Origin: Sphingobacterium athyrii
Lineage (GTDB): Bacteria; Bacteroidota; Bacteroidia; Sphingobacteriales; Sphingobacteriaceae
Assembly: GCF_003071065.1 (NCBI RefSeq)
Contig: NZ_QCXX01000002.1
Location: forward strand, 496,001 to 560,000
Direction of reading: 5' to 3'
Length of the DNA: 64,000 nt
Part shown: in pieces, positions 26,901 through 35,650 of the stretch
Numbering within the stretch: position 1 is the stretch's first letter
How the letters are laid out: each line of letters starts with the position of its first letter
Position numbers and translations under genes: made by a program
The notes under the pieces: generated by a model
What the model was told of the DNA's origin: nothing
Seen by the model: only the letters and a program-made list of their open reading frames with translations
Databases searched by the model: none

Positions 26901-27057
26901 TGATGGTCTATCAACGGTGGAACTTTATCAAAATACCTATATTTGGGATTGTTCCAATGTAATCCAGTTCTTGGAAGGTACTGATATCCATGAGCCCGTC
27001 TTTGACAAGGAGCTATTGGGTAATTATCTGAGCTATCTGGGGATACCGGTTGAATAA
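23986..27057 (+). CDS. Stand-alone A-T-R NRPS-like enzyme
   Basis: 1023 residues with adenylation, carrier and reductase domains and no condensation domain. The adenylation domain (about 45-530) has TIFTSGSTGKPKG near 180, YYGPTEC near 317, RLYCTGDL, and the Lys of NGKTDLN. The carrier domain has DNFFDIGGDSF with Ser571 as the phosphopantetheine site. The thioester reductase has the NAD(P)H motif TGITGFVG (657-664) and catalytic Tyr822/Lys826 in YVRSK. Such enzymes load an acid as a thioester and release it reductively as an aldehyde or alcohol. Asp228 of FDICVW suggests an alpha-amino acid; by eye alignment the pocket reads D-I-W-F-F-A-Y-V-Y-K, which I cannot match to a known substrate. It needs a phosphopantetheinyl transferase encoded elsewhere. 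Confidence 0.93.
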   Translation: MLNLQEPGAINKIDENELLNLFNRTDWSYDTDATLVSLYRQALQKYPQHAAAHFGRQRISYEELESRSEQLKDLLMENNIGPGSYVPILFDRSIDWLVSVLAAVKTGAAYVPIDPAYPGKRIQDIINDINATVILISADLLDRVEQLAVKYIDPSSLSYATSYKSIYPEAVVTADTVAYTIFTSGSTGKPKGVKVKHRSIQHLITWHNDYFMVRPDSRLSLVAGLGFDICVWETWSALCSGATLYIANNEERTNAAALITFFNTYHITHGFVPTVLAPALVSLSRSYRDLQLKYLFTAGEKLKPILTENLNYELIDYYGPTECTVYATFRKVKDSEGAYISSIGGPIANTRAYILNEEKKLVPIGAAGELYIGGVAVADGYLNNPTLTAEKFIPNPFRQGERLYCTGDLAQWNADGSLVFLGRKDKQVKIRGYRIELAEIEGAIALQPAVKENIVIARDNKNGNQYLIAFIVCESHIQVDLHAIRQRLKQLLPGYMIPSQLIQVGQIPVTTNGKTDLNRLYELADQEAADSLLLEPPTNPTEKLIATIWSEELERPIINVTDNFFDIGGDSFLVAVVILAIGERLNTKVYIRDIYQHPVLQDLSNMLIARTKEQEVPVEDVEPYVELQNDVYLKPETVFTQPFDSRQLTDPQAILLTGITGFVGIHLIQDLLSSTSASIYCLIRAQNPFQAIEKIKACFNEYKIPYTDKQFERIIPVIGDLTHESLGISTMRYDELADKIDIIYHSASSVNFIEPYSYMKQPNVEGLREIVHFASLKKTKCLVLLSTISVYSWGHIFTGKTVMKEDDDIAQNLLSVSKDIGYVRSKWVMEAIADLAREQGLPLITYRLGYAMCHSRSGASAPYQWWSGLVKNCFDYNSYPALDELREGLITVDYMTRAISHISTNPEAIGKKFNLIARPETNLTLIEFFNLLNTYYNFDLKPLSYKNWRKQWEDDNRNRLYPLTSLFKDNMHDGLSTVELYQNTYIWDCSNVIQFLEGTDIHEPVFDKELLGNYLSYLGIPVE

Positions 27058-27081
27058 TTTGATTCTGAATCTTTTATCTGA

Positions 27082-27120
27082 TAAAACCGTCGCAGGCCCA
27101 ACGTTCTTTGCGTGGTTTTA
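27082..27120 (+). terminator. Weak hairpin after the A-T-R gene
   Basis: TAAAACC (27082-27088) and CGCA (27091-27094) can pair with TGCG and GGTTTTA (27109-27120) with a small bulge, ending in TTTTA. It lies 25 bp after the A-T-R stop. Confidence 0.45.
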
Positions 27121-27288
27121 CTGGAAGAATTTGTCAAGGGAACAAAAGCTGGGCTTGAATAGCTCATTACATTGATACGCGTCGAAGCTCTGCAGTTTAT
27201 AGGCGTTCAAGAAGGAATTGTTATCTGTAATCCAGGATATTTAAAGGTTGGAATATTGGCTTATTTAACCATGGTATTTAGAAAAGCG

Positions 27289-27343
27289 AAAATTAGATAT
27301 AGCTTCTGCCTTATAAAGGCTAGAAGCTATAGTCTAATTTTTT
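27289..27343 (+). terminator. Long hairpin with T run
   Basis: The arms 27289-27312 and 27316-27343 pair over about 24 bases with two single-base bulges, leaving a 3-base loop, and the right arm runs into a run of six T. It should stop plus-strand transcription from the A-T-R gene. It also abuts the 3' end of the minus-strand fragment at 27342. Confidence 0.75.
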
Positions 27344-27662
27344 ATTTATCCTGTATACAGCGTACATTGATGCCTACCGGCTTATCTGCTGCACTTATTG
27401 ATGCCAAACTAAAAGGAGCAGCTCTAGTTGAAAAATAGTTACTAAGATTAGTATTAGTAGGGGATTGTGTAGATGTTGCGTAATATCCTGAACGTCCTCG
27501 TAGTGATAATGAACCGCTGCTAAGTTCACGCCTTCCCGAAGTAGGAAATATTAAGTTAATATCACTGCTTTTTTTACTGGTCAGTGTAATAGCAGCATCA
27601 TATCCGGTATTATACATACCGATCATATGGGTGGTTTTCAAATAGTCGATGGTCCCTGCATA
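27342..27662 (-). pseudogene. C-terminal fragment of a Fibrobacter-type paralogous (FISUMP) domain protein
   Basis: The frame opens after a TAA at 27663 without a proper start. It contains IFPTSGRRELSSGSLSLRG, RSGYYATSTQSP and PVGINVRCIQDK, matching the end of the Fibrobacter succinogenes major paralogous domain (normally GYYWSS, ending in SVRCV). The signal peptide and the N-terminal part are missing. It is probably a stranded 3' end. The alternative is a short protein using TTG at 27641. Confidence 0.55.
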
Positions 27663-27769
27663 TTATTTTTACTGACTTGCTCAATTTCCTTAAAAACTTG
27701 AAAAGCGGAAACAGGACCGCATAATAGGGTCATTTTTTGCTGCGCTATTGTAATTTTAACAATGTCCAT
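27638..27769 (-). CDS. Possible 43-residue small ORF
   Basis: ATG 27769 opens 43 codons (MDIVKITIAQQKMTLLCG, then FQVFKEIEQVSKNN). It overlaps the start of the FISUMP-like fragment in another frame. Its start codon lies in the loop of an alternative RNA hairpin formed by 27782-27793 and 27747-27758. Family unknown; it may be a leader peptide, a small protein, or the 5' part of a frameshifted gene. Confidence 0.32.
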   Translation of the reverse strand: MDIVKITIAQQKMTLLCGPVSAFQVFKEIEQVSKNNMQGPSTI

Positions 27770-27786
27770 TTTTTAACGATTTAAAA

Positions 27787-27829
27787 TTACAATACCTGGA
27801 CCCTTATAGGACCGGTCCAGGTATTGTAA
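27787..27829 (-). terminator. 16-bp perfect hairpin ending the minus-strand locus
   Basis: TTACAATACCTGGACC (27787-27802) and GGTCCAGGTATTGTAA (27814-27829) are exact reverse complements with an 11-base loop. On the minus strand the stem is followed by TTTTA. It lies 42 bp past the stop of the Oar-like receptor gene, fitting a terminator for the large locus. Part of its second arm can instead pair with 27747-27758. Confidence 0.65.
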
Positions 27830-27870
27830 TGCCAAGTGTAATTGTAGCTCAGCAAATTCAATGTTAATTT

Positions 27871-30800
27871 CTAAAAAGTATACCTAATTCCCAATTGGAC
27901 CTGTGCTCTCGAATTGAAATAGTCTATACTATAAGGGCTACCCGGGTCACTAAAAGTGAATATCGGCCAGTTGCCGGTATGCTGCTGTGGCGGGAATAGT
28001 GTCGGGGTCAATCCCACCGAACTGGTCGAATTGAACGTATTCGGTGAGAAGTATTGTACGCCCCATTCCTTTGAAAGCAGGTTTGTTAGGTTTACGATGT
28101 CTGCCGAAATTGTTAAAAACTGCCCACTCTTCATCACAGGTAAGTCGTGTGCCAGTCTCAGGTCAGCCTGTATGTTCCATGGGGTGCGGGCGGTATTCCG
28201 TTCGGTAAAACCCCCGCGTCTTGATGACAGGTATTCGTTGCCATCAATGAAAGTGTTGAAAGCTTGAGCTTGTTGCTGAGCGGTCAGACCACCCTCCACA
28301 TCCTTGAAATAGTTTATAGCTTCAGCTTGTGACGGTATATATACCAACGACACCTGTTGCGGAAGTCCTTGTATGTTGCCATTCACGATTCCGTAGGTAA
28401 ACGGCGATCCAGACTGGGCCGAAAAGAAAAGGTTGATGTTCGTACGGCCTGCCGATCTCCATTTGTGCGTATAACTAAAGTTGCTTACTATCCGGTGACG
28501 GATATCAAAGTTGCTGTAGGCAAGTTTGGGATCATTTGGGACTAATGATTGGTTCAACTGCCAGTTGGATTCCATGGAGTTCCGAACACCATTTGAGATA
28601 TCTTTTGACTGCCCAAAGGTATAGCTTGCCGTGGCGTTCAGCTCCTTGTAGTTTTTGGCGATTGTCCCAGTAATGCTGTAGCGGTACCCCTGACTAGTAT
28701 TGGACAGGAGATACACATTGGAAAAACGGTTGTCTACTGTACCAGTGTATACAGGCTGCTGTTTGCTTCTGTCGTATCCATACCAGAACGGGTTATCTTT
28801 AGTGTTCAATTGCTGAAAGATAACATCGCTGATGTTGCGGGTGTACATGCCCTCTATCGTAAACTTCCAGTTATCTATCGTTTCATAATCCACACCCAAG
28901 CTGGCACGGAGTACCTGTGGCAAGGTAAAGCCATTGTCCACCAGGTCTACTTGTGTTTTTCCACTATTGGGATTATCAACGATGGCTCCATTCTGCCCAA
29001 TAAAATCCGCCAGACCATTTGGGCTAGGTTTAATAGCGTCCGAACCCGGTGTGAAAGCTTTTTGATCGGCACGTTGGTCAAATGCGCCATAGCTGTCACC
29101 CGTATTGTAATAGGCATAAGCTAGCCATGCAAAGGGAATGCGGCCGGTAAAGAGCCCGGCACCTCCGCGTAGCACCAGACGACGGTCTTCGGTAGCTTCC
29201 CAACGGAAGCCCACACGTGGCGACAATTGTATACGGTTCAGGAAATCATTTTTGATGCGATTCAATGGGGTATAGCTATAAGTCGTTCCGAAATTCGGAT
29301 CTGCCCAGATATCACTTACCTTCGCACTTAATGTGGGCATGGTCGGTAGATGGGCTAAGTCTGCACGCAATCCCGGTGTGATCCGCAACCGTTCACTAAG
29401 GCGGATCTCATCCTGTATATACAGGCTATACATGTTTACGTTAAAGTCTGCAGCTGGATTATCGAGAATATAGTCCCTGGTATTGTTGCTGTAGTTGTAG
29501 CTACCGCGCACACGATAGGGGGTGTTGCTGATAAAATCTTCAATGCTGTTATAATCCACCCGACCATTCCAGGCATTTACAAATCCATAGCGGATTCCGT
29601 ATAGTTCATTGTGCGTGCCAAAGAGCAATTTATGACGTCCGATATTCCAGTTTAGGTTGGCTGTCAGCTCCCAGGTCTTTTGCTGCATGTCAAAGATGCT
29701 GGCCTCCCGGTCCGTACCGATATAGATGGTGCTCCCGGGGGTCCGCCCCTGAATCTGTACCTGCGGTAAGCTTGGATCACTCAATGGACCCCTGTTATCG
29801 TTGACAAGCGTATAGCCGACGACCGCATTTCCTGAAAGTGAGTTAGAAAAGCGGCTTTTTAATTCGGCGACGGTAGAACTCTGATTGTTTGTTTGTTTAA
29901 AAGCCATACTGGAAAATCGGAAATCCTGTTGGTCACGGTCCATATGTGTCGCCGAACTGCGGATGGTATTGTTACGGATCGCCAGTTGGTGACGATCATT
30001 GATGTTCCAGTCCAGGCGATTGAAAAATTTGACCGATTTGGACCAGTTAGTATACGAACCTGCGGTACCAGCATCAAAGATGTTACCGTAACGGCTCTGT
30101 ACAGTGCCGGCGATATTGTTTGCATCCTCCTGACTCAGGATATGAAGGGTTTCATTGCTGCCTACCACCAATTGGGTAGGATCCTGGCGACGGGTCAACT
30201 CTTCGTTGCTAAAAAAGAACAGTTTATCCTTAATGATCGGAAATCCAATTCGGAACCCCGCTTGATAGTCATAAAAGTCATTGTTCATCTTGCCAAGCGT
30301 GCCCACACGATCCTTTCCTATGAGGCTGGCATTGCGACCAAAACCATAGACAGAACCCTCCACTTTATTCGTGCCCGAACGGGTGACAGCATTGACTGAT
30401 CCGCCAGTAAAGTTTCCGATTTTCACGTCATAAGGAGCTAGATATACCTGCATGTCCTGTATGGCATCCAACGAGACCGGATTGGTTCGCGTAGAACTTC
30501 CGGTCATACCCGAAGTACCCGTCTGTCCACCTAATGATGGGGAGAATCCAATGGCATCGTTGTTGATCGCACCATCAATGGTGACATTGTTGTAGCGAAA
30601 GTTGGTGCCTCCGAAACTATTGTCGCGACTTCCCTGCGGTGTAAGCCGCGTTATATCTGTCAGGGATCGGCTGACTGTAGGCATACCCTGTACCTGTCGG
30701 GCGTTGATATTCTTGCCCGTACCATAGCTATCAGCATGTTTACCAGCCACACGGGCCGTGACGGTAACCTCTTCCAAGGCCTGTGCATCATTGCCCAATA

Positions 30801-31140
30801 CAAAATCGAGCAGCTGTGCAGCGCCTAAGCGGATATAGATATCCGATCGGATAGTCTGTTGCATACCGACTGTAGAGACCGCTAAGCTGTATGGTCCACC
30901 GATGCGCATGTTATTGATTGTATACCGGCCATCAGTATCGGCGGAAAGGCCATAGCGTGTGCCAGAAGGGGTATGTACCGCTAAAATCGTTGCGCCGGCA
31001 ATGGCTTGGCCATGGGTATTCACTATCCGGCCCGTTAGTGATCCGGATGTTTCCTGCGCTGTCGCAAACAGCGTGTTCAGCAGCAAGAATAAGATCGTCA
31101 TAATCGGATCGCGCCACCGTTTTAAATATATCGTTGTCAT
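27871..31140 (-). CDS. Oar-like TonB-dependent outer membrane receptor
   Basis: 1089 residues. After a signal peptide (to about residue 29), a carboxypeptidase-regulatory-like beta-sandwich starts at SGSLTGRIVNTHGQAIAGAT. A plug domain follows (ALEEVTVTARVAGKHADSYG to about residue 260), then a long beta-barrel ending in Phe (LGIRYTF). The order and the TRSGTNKVEGSVYGFGRNAS segment match Oar-type receptors, which bind large or proteinaceous ligands and couple to TonB. It is the last gene of the minus-strand locus, 40 bp after the IPT/NHL lipoprotein. Confidence 0.9.
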   Translation of the reverse strand: MTTIYLKRWRDPIMTILFLLLNTLFATAQETSGSLTGRIVNTHGQAIAGATILAVHTPSGTRYGLSADTDGRYTINNMRIGGPYSLAVSTVGMQQTIRSDIYIRLGAAQLLDFVLGNDAQALEEVTVTARVAGKHADSYGTGKNINARQVQGMPTVSRSLTDITRLTPQGSRDNSFGGTNFRYNNVTIDGAINNDAIGFSPSLGGQTGTSGMTGSSTRTNPVSLDAIQDMQVYLAPYDVKIGNFTGGSVNAVTRSGTNKVEGSVYGFGRNASLIGKDRVGTLGKMNNDFYDYQAGFRIGFPIIKDKLFFFSNEELTRRQDPTQLVVGSNETLHILSQEDANNIAGTVQSRYGNIFDAGTAGSYTNWSKSVKFFNRLDWNINDRHQLAIRNNTIRSSATHMDRDQQDFRFSSMAFKQTNNQSSTVAELKSRFSNSLSGNAVVGYTLVNDNRGPLSDPSLPQVQIQGRTPGSTIYIGTDREASIFDMQQKTWELTANLNWNIGRHKLLFGTHNELYGIRYGFVNAWNGRVDYNSIEDFISNTPYRVRGSYNYSNNTRDYILDNPAADFNVNMYSLYIQDEIRLSERLRITPGLRADLAHLPTMPTLSAKVSDIWADPNFGTTYSYTPLNRIKNDFLNRIQLSPRVGFRWEATEDRRLVLRGGAGLFTGRIPFAWLAYAYYNTGDSYGAFDQRADQKAFTPGSDAIKPSPNGLADFIGQNGAIVDNPNSGKTQVDLVDNGFTLPQVLRASLGVDYETIDNWKFTIEGMYTRNISDVIFQQLNTKDNPFWYGYDRSKQQPVYTGTVDNRFSNVYLLSNTSQGYRYSITGTIAKNYKELNATASYTFGQSKDISNGVRNSMESNWQLNQSLVPNDPKLAYSNFDIRHRIVSNFSYTHKWRSAGRTNINLFFSAQSGSPFTYGIVNGNIQGLPQQVSLVYIPSQAEAINYFKDVEGGLTAQQQAQAFNTFIDGNEYLSSRRGGFTERNTARTPWNIQADLRLAHDLPVMKSGQFLTISADIVNLTNLLSKEWGVQYFSPNTFNSTSSVGLTPTLFPPQQHTGNWPIFTFSDPGSPYSIDYFNSRAQVQLGIRYTF

Positions 31141-31180
31141 TTCGTTATTTTTATTTTGGGCTCACTATTTTTTATTCCAG

Positions 31181-33313
31181 CTATTTAAATATCACTTTAC
31201 GGATGGCACTTCCTGTGACATCGAGCAAATAAATATTACCCTCCTTATCTATCGTTATATCACTAATGATACCCCATTTTGCCGAGCTCAGATCACCATC
31301 TGCAAAACCACGCTCTACCTTTGCGAGCGTACTTATCATCTGTTCCTGAAGATTCACTTCTCGGATAGCATTGTTATTGCTGTCCATGATGATCAAGTTA
31401 CCTTGGGCATTCAACTTTAGTGCTGCCGGACCATATCCGATCTGGGCAGTAGAGATAGGCCCGTCCTGATAACCATAGCGTTCGTATTGACCGATCCAGT
31501 TGACGCCTCGACCACCGGGTAATGTTCTGGTAATCATTCCTTGATAGTCATCAGAAGAGTGGTAAATGGTGCCGTCGGCCGCGATTGCAATCCGACACTT
31601 GTCAGAAGCCCCACCTGTATTCATATTCTGCACCGTACCCGTAGGTAAGGTAACCTTAAGTATGCCATTCCAGGAGTTCGGATAATAGAAATTACCATTT
31701 TTGTCGACTGTAATGCCTCTGGGAGCAATAGCTGCAGTGGGAATGGTGGTCACTTGACCATTCAGCGTCACTTTCTTGGCAACAGTTGATTCGACAACAT
31801 AGATTACATCATTCATGATGTCCATCCCCATGATACCAGTAAAGCCAGTTGCTAATATAGCACTTACGCCTTCGGGTGTAACCTTCATGATAGATGTGAG
31901 ATTATTTACATATAGATTGCCTTTTGAATCGATGACTATTTTTGAATAGTTATAATCAAGGGTCATAAAACCTTTGGCTACGGTCGTTACTCCTGAACGA
32001 CGGAATGCTAGGGGAGCCCGGGCAGATAGATTACCTACTTGTACATTAACCGGACCTGTACTCAGCATCGCTGGAGCAATCACTTTGAGTACACTTTCGC
32101 TGGCAGAGATAATTTGTGCCCGGACACCATTGAAAGATACTATGTTGCCAAGTAAATCCTTGGAAAAGCCGCTTCCCTGAATGGTGATTTCTGTTCCTGC
32201 CAGACCACTTTCGGGACTTACCTTGGTAATGCCCAATTCTTGGTTCACAAATTCAGGGCCCACGACCTTCTGATCATTGACCAGTACTTCGATCTTTCCA
32301 CTTCCGATATTGGCCGGATATCGGACCACAAGCTCTGTACTGGAGGGGTTCGTCTCCAGAGGTATTTCCTTGCCATTGATCAATACTTTGTTTTCATCTT
32401 TAACCGTACTGAACGTACTTCCTTTAATGGTGATAATGGAGCCAACTGGGCCACTTAAAGGCGATACCGCAGCGATCTTCGGTAGGGGAACCACACTAAA
32501 GATTGCCGCGCTCACCGTTTTCTGTCCATTGATAATAACAGAAGCCTTATTACTTTCGATTCCCTCCGGAGCGATTACAACAAGTTGCTTTGGTGTCGCT
32601 TCGATCACTGTAGCCTGTTTGTCGTTAAAGTAGACCTTATTATTTTCCTTTACGCTTTCAAACCCCTCGCCACTGATGGTAATCTTAGTGCCTTTGCCGC
32701 CAGTCAAGGGTTTGATGGACTTGATTTCCTGATACGTGAAAATCTCGCCTATGGACACCATATTATCCACAAAAACCTTGACTGCTCCGGTACCTGCTCC
32801 GGCTGGGACTTTTGCTACAATAAGCGTATCGGATATGTTGACGACCAAGGCGGTGGAGTCATTAATGGTCACTCTTGTAGGTTGCTGCAAGCTTCCAAAT
32901 CCTTCACCCGTGATCCGTATATTGGAGCCGGCAGGGCCATTGGCGGGCCATACCCGCTTTAGACTCAGGCGCTGGTAAGTATAATTGCCGACCTCAATAG
33001 CCTGACCACCGGTTTTTACTGTCAATTTTCCGGTAGTGGCGGCTTCCGGAGCCACGACAACCAGTGATGTCGACTGCGCGGAAAAGACTTCGGCCCGTAC
33101 CCCCGCAAATTCCACAATGTTTTCTTCGATATTTTCGCTAAACCCCGTCCCTTTAATGGTAACCAAGGTACCTGCTTTCCCACTGTTTGGGAAATAATGT
33201 TCTACCGACAGGTTTGCACTGACCTCATCACCGGGACCATCTTTCTTGCAGGAGAAAAATAGCAACAGCGCTGACAAGAGGGCAAGACTTATGATGTGTT
33301 GAATAGTATTCAT
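31181..33313 (-). CDS. Lipoprotein with five IPT/TIG domains and an NHL-like propeller
   Basis: 710 residues with lipobox FFSC. Five tandem IPT/TIG immunoglobulin-like domains can be counted from their starts: YFPNSGKAGTLVTIKGTGFS, VWPANGPAGSNIRITGEGF, IKPLTGGKGTKITISGEGF, VSPLSGPVGSIITIKGSTF and VSPESGLAGTEITIQGSGFS. The C-terminal 270 residues form a propeller of NHL type with repeats such as ITVDKNGNFYYPN, LNAQGNLIIMDSNNNAIREV and ITIDKEGNIYLLDVTG. It is probably surface-exposed and may bind glycan or protein. It lies between the fasciclin genes and the Oar-like receptor. Confidence 0.9.
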   Translation of the reverse strand: MNTIQHIISLALLSALLLFFSCKKDGPGDEVSANLSVEHYFPNSGKAGTLVTIKGTGFSENIEENIVEFAGVRAEVFSAQSTSLVVVAPEAATTGKLTVKTGGQAIEVGNYTYQRLSLKRVWPANGPAGSNIRITGEGFGSLQQPTRVTINDSTALVVNISDTLIVAKVPAGAGTGAVKVFVDNMVSIGEIFTYQEIKSIKPLTGGKGTKITISGEGFESVKENNKVYFNDKQATVIEATPKQLVVIAPEGIESNKASVIINGQKTVSAAIFSVVPLPKIAAVSPLSGPVGSIITIKGSTFSTVKDENKVLINGKEIPLETNPSSTELVVRYPANIGSGKIEVLVNDQKVVGPEFVNQELGITKVSPESGLAGTEITIQGSGFSKDLLGNIVSFNGVRAQIISASESVLKVIAPAMLSTGPVNVQVGNLSARAPLAFRRSGVTTVAKGFMTLDYNYSKIVIDSKGNLYVNNLTSIMKVTPEGVSAILATGFTGIMGMDIMNDVIYVVESTVAKKVTLNGQVTTIPTAAIAPRGITVDKNGNFYYPNSWNGILKVTLPTGTVQNMNTGGASDKCRIAIAADGTIYHSSDDYQGMITRTLPGGRGVNWIGQYERYGYQDGPISTAQIGYGPAALKLNAQGNLIIMDSNNNAIREVNLQEQMISTLAKVERGFADGDLSSAKWGIISDITIDKEGNIYLLDVTGSAIRKVIFK

Positions 33314-33379
33314 TTTTGTATTGTTATTTTTTAAGTATCGATTTCCATCGCTATATATGAATCCGTTACACTTGATTGA

Positions 33380-34354
33380 TCAGTTTAAAAGGACTTGGTC
33401 AATGATGTGCAGTACGCCATTGCCAGCCAGTAGGTTTTCTCTGGTTAGATTTGCTTCGGCTGTATTTCGGGTACCTAAAAGTGTTATTGTATTGTACAAT
33501 CCTGTTCCGATGTTAAATATCAGCGTTACGGTAAGGTTATCGCCATCCAGCATTGTTTCTGTTGTTTTGATATTGGTGTTGCCATCTGTAGGCGTTGTCA
33601 GCACATAATCATATAAGAATCTACGGTCCGGTACGATGTGGTAGCGCAATAGTCTTTCTAGCTCATCTACAGGTTTTTTATTAATGATTTCCAGGGTACC
33701 GTAACCCTGCTTGATCATCGCAGCATTATTGGGAGCGAAAACGGTATAGGCCCCCGGTTTTTGCAATAAACTTTTGACCGCAGGGACCCTTTCCAGTGCT
33801 TGGTTAAATAGCGTGATGTCATATTCATTTTTTAGGGCGTCGCTTAGATAGTCGAAAAGATAAGGTTCGAGTAAGCGGTTTATCACCTGTATTTTGCCAT
33901 TATTGGCATTTTTCATCACTGGAGTAACAATAGCACCGTTGATGGTAAGGACAGTGTCCCGATCCTTTATCCATTTGGTAACAAACATCTTTCCTCCGGA
34001 GTAAGAGTAGATTTCCTGGTTGAACTGAAAAGGGATTTTGTTGAAATCGTACACCCCATTGAGTACATGATATCGCATGATTTTGGTCAGGCGATTTAAC
34101 CCTGCCGAATTTACGTCGACTGTAAAGGCATCATCGGAGGGTGCAAGCTGCGTGAAAGGACCTTTCTGTAGCAGCATATCATATAACTCGGTCCGTTTAT
34201 TGGCGGCATTTAATTTAGAGAGGTTTGCATTGTCTGCAATAATCATACTGATCAGATTCGCATCATACGAATAGTGATTAGTATCCTCTTTTTCGCAGGA
34301 GCTACACGTAAGGAAGCAAGTAGCGATCAATACGTATTTAATGATATTTTGCAT
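33380..34354 (-). CDS. Fasciclin (FAS1) lipoprotein, third of three
   Basis: 324 residues, lipobox region FLTCSSC. Two FAS1 domains are visible: the first with FTQLAPSDDAFTV and RYHVLNGVYDF, the second with YTVFAPNNAAMIKQGYG, RYHIVPDRRF and NGVLHIIDQVLL. FAS1 domains mediate adhesion to matrix, polysaccharide or protein. It starts six bases after the stop of the preceding FAS1 gene, so the two are co-transcribed. Confidence 0.9.
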   Translation of the reverse strand: MQNIIKYVLIATCFLTCSSCEKEDTNHYSYDANLISMIIADNANLSKLNAANKRTELYDMLLQKGPFTQLAPSDDAFTVDVNSAGLNRLTKIMRYHVLNGVYDFNKIPFQFNQEIYSYSGGKMFVTKWIKDRDTVLTINGAIVTPVMKNANNGKIQVINRLLEPYLFDYLSDALKNEYDITLFNQALERVPAVKSLLQKPGAYTVFAPNNAAMIKQGYGTLEIINKKPVDELERLLRYHIVPDRRFLYDYVLTTPTDGNTNIKTTETMLDGDNLTVTLIFNIGTGLYNTITLLGTRNTAEANLTRENLLAGNGVLHIIDQVLLN

Positions 34355-34360
34355 AGTTTC

Positions 34361-35638
34361 TTAAAATTTGTTTGGTATAAACAGGCGGTCCACAAGATAG
34401 AGCGGTCCGTTTAGCGTTAAAATATCCTGCTCAACGACCGTAGCTGGCTCGCTTCCCTTTCGCGCATTTTTCAGACTTATTTTCAGCTGACCATTTTCGC
34501 GTGAAAAGCGGTAAGGACAGGTCATACGAGGTTGGCTGTTGGGATCGTAGCTCTCCATCTGCAGGATGTAATCGCCTAGGTATTCGTTCGTTAAGTCATT
34601 TGAAAAAAATACGGTGGAGAAACCACTGCCTCCGCCGTCTGTAGGATAGTAACGCTGGCCCCAACCGTGGTGATACGTCAGGACAGAATCGTTTTTGTGG
34701 AAGGTTCTGTAATTATAGGGAGCGCCATCCGAAAACCTGAGGTACTGCCCTCTATATTTCCAATGCGCATCATTTAATCGAATAAACTCTGCAGCAGTTT
34801 CATAACCGGCTTTGATAAAAGCCTCGTTGGTCGGGGCAAAAACAGAGGTTTGATGGCTGATATATGTAGCGCCCGGATTATACGGATCAACTGATAAGTC
34901 CAATTGGTTTTTCATGACCGCTTCTTCCATATTGTAGACAAACCAAGGATCTTCGTCCAAACTAAAAGATTGTGCATAGGAATCATCGTTCGCTTCCACA
35001 ATTTCTAAAAACATGGAAAGCCTGCTGTCTGTTTTCATTGTTTGCCAGAGCGTTTTCTCTGGTTTTTTAAGAAAAGTATCGATAAAGATGACGTCAGCCT
35101 CTACCGCATTTTCTATACGATAATCCCCCACGGTCTTTCCATTAAGCAAAATTTTCTTTGCTGTAATGGCTAAATAATGGTAATAACTATAGGCTGAAGA
35201 AGCATATTGATTGCCTTGCCTTAGTTCTTTATCTTCTAATTTAGATTTCAACCGAACGCTTCCGTATGTGGCGTGCACATTTGCTGAATCTATTTTATCA
35301 GCTAACACATGGTAGAGGACGATTGAATCCAAAGCCGCAGTACTCATGTTTTTCAGTTTTTCCTGTGTCATACCCGCGGCCGTAAAAGCGGCATCGCTCG
35401 GGACTAAAAAAGTAAGCGGAAGGTTTTTCCATTCCTTATCCAATAAGGTACGCACGGTGCTTCCATCCAGTGCTATTTTGAACAAATGGCTTTTGGAATC
35501 CATCAGCAGTGCATCTAGACTCTTTTTATCTTTCTCCACATAAGGAACCTTTTCTCCATAAGGTTCGGGCATATATTCTTCCTGTTTACAGGATACCACT
35601 GCGATAAGCAGCAGTAGTAATGCTATGATTCTATTCAT
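34361..35638 (-). CDS. Fasciclin (FAS1) lipoprotein, second of three
   Basis: 425 residues with lipobox AVVSC near residue 17. The first FAS1 domain has LTFLVPSDAAFTAAGM and LYHVLADKI. The second has SVFAPTNEAFIKAGYE and an insert rich in Tyr, Gly and Asp (around YHHGWGQRYYPTDGGGSGFS) absent from the other two copies. It begins 12 bases after the first FAS1 gene. The insert may give it a different ligand face. Confidence 0.9.
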   Translation of the reverse strand: MNRIIALLLLLIAVVSCKQEEYMPEPYGEKVPYVEKDKKSLDALLMDSKSHLFKIALDGSTVRTLLDKEWKNLPLTFLVPSDAAFTAAGMTQEKLKNMSTAALDSIVLYHVLADKIDSANVHATYGSVRLKSKLEDKELRQGNQYASSAYSYYHYLAITAKKILLNGKTVGDYRIENAVEADVIFIDTFLKKPEKTLWQTMKTDSRLSMFLEIVEANDDSYAQSFSLDEDPWFVYNMEEAVMKNQLDLSVDPYNPGATYISHQTSVFAPTNEAFIKAGYETAAEFIRLNDAHWKYRGQYLRFSDGAPYNYRTFHKNDSVLTYHHGWGQRYYPTDGGGSGFSTVFFSNDLTNEYLGDYILQMESYDPNSQPRMTCPYRFSRENGQLKISLKNARKGSEPATVVEQDILTLNGPLYLVDRLFIPNKF

Positions 35639-35650
35639 CGGTAGACGCTT

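Noticed and set aside
29893..30399. 168-codon open frame on the plus strand
   Set aside because: Antisense to the Oar-like receptor; no recognisable motif.
32277..32962. Overlapping plus-strand open frames
   Set aside because: Antisense to the repeated IPT/TIG domains; repeats generate such frames.
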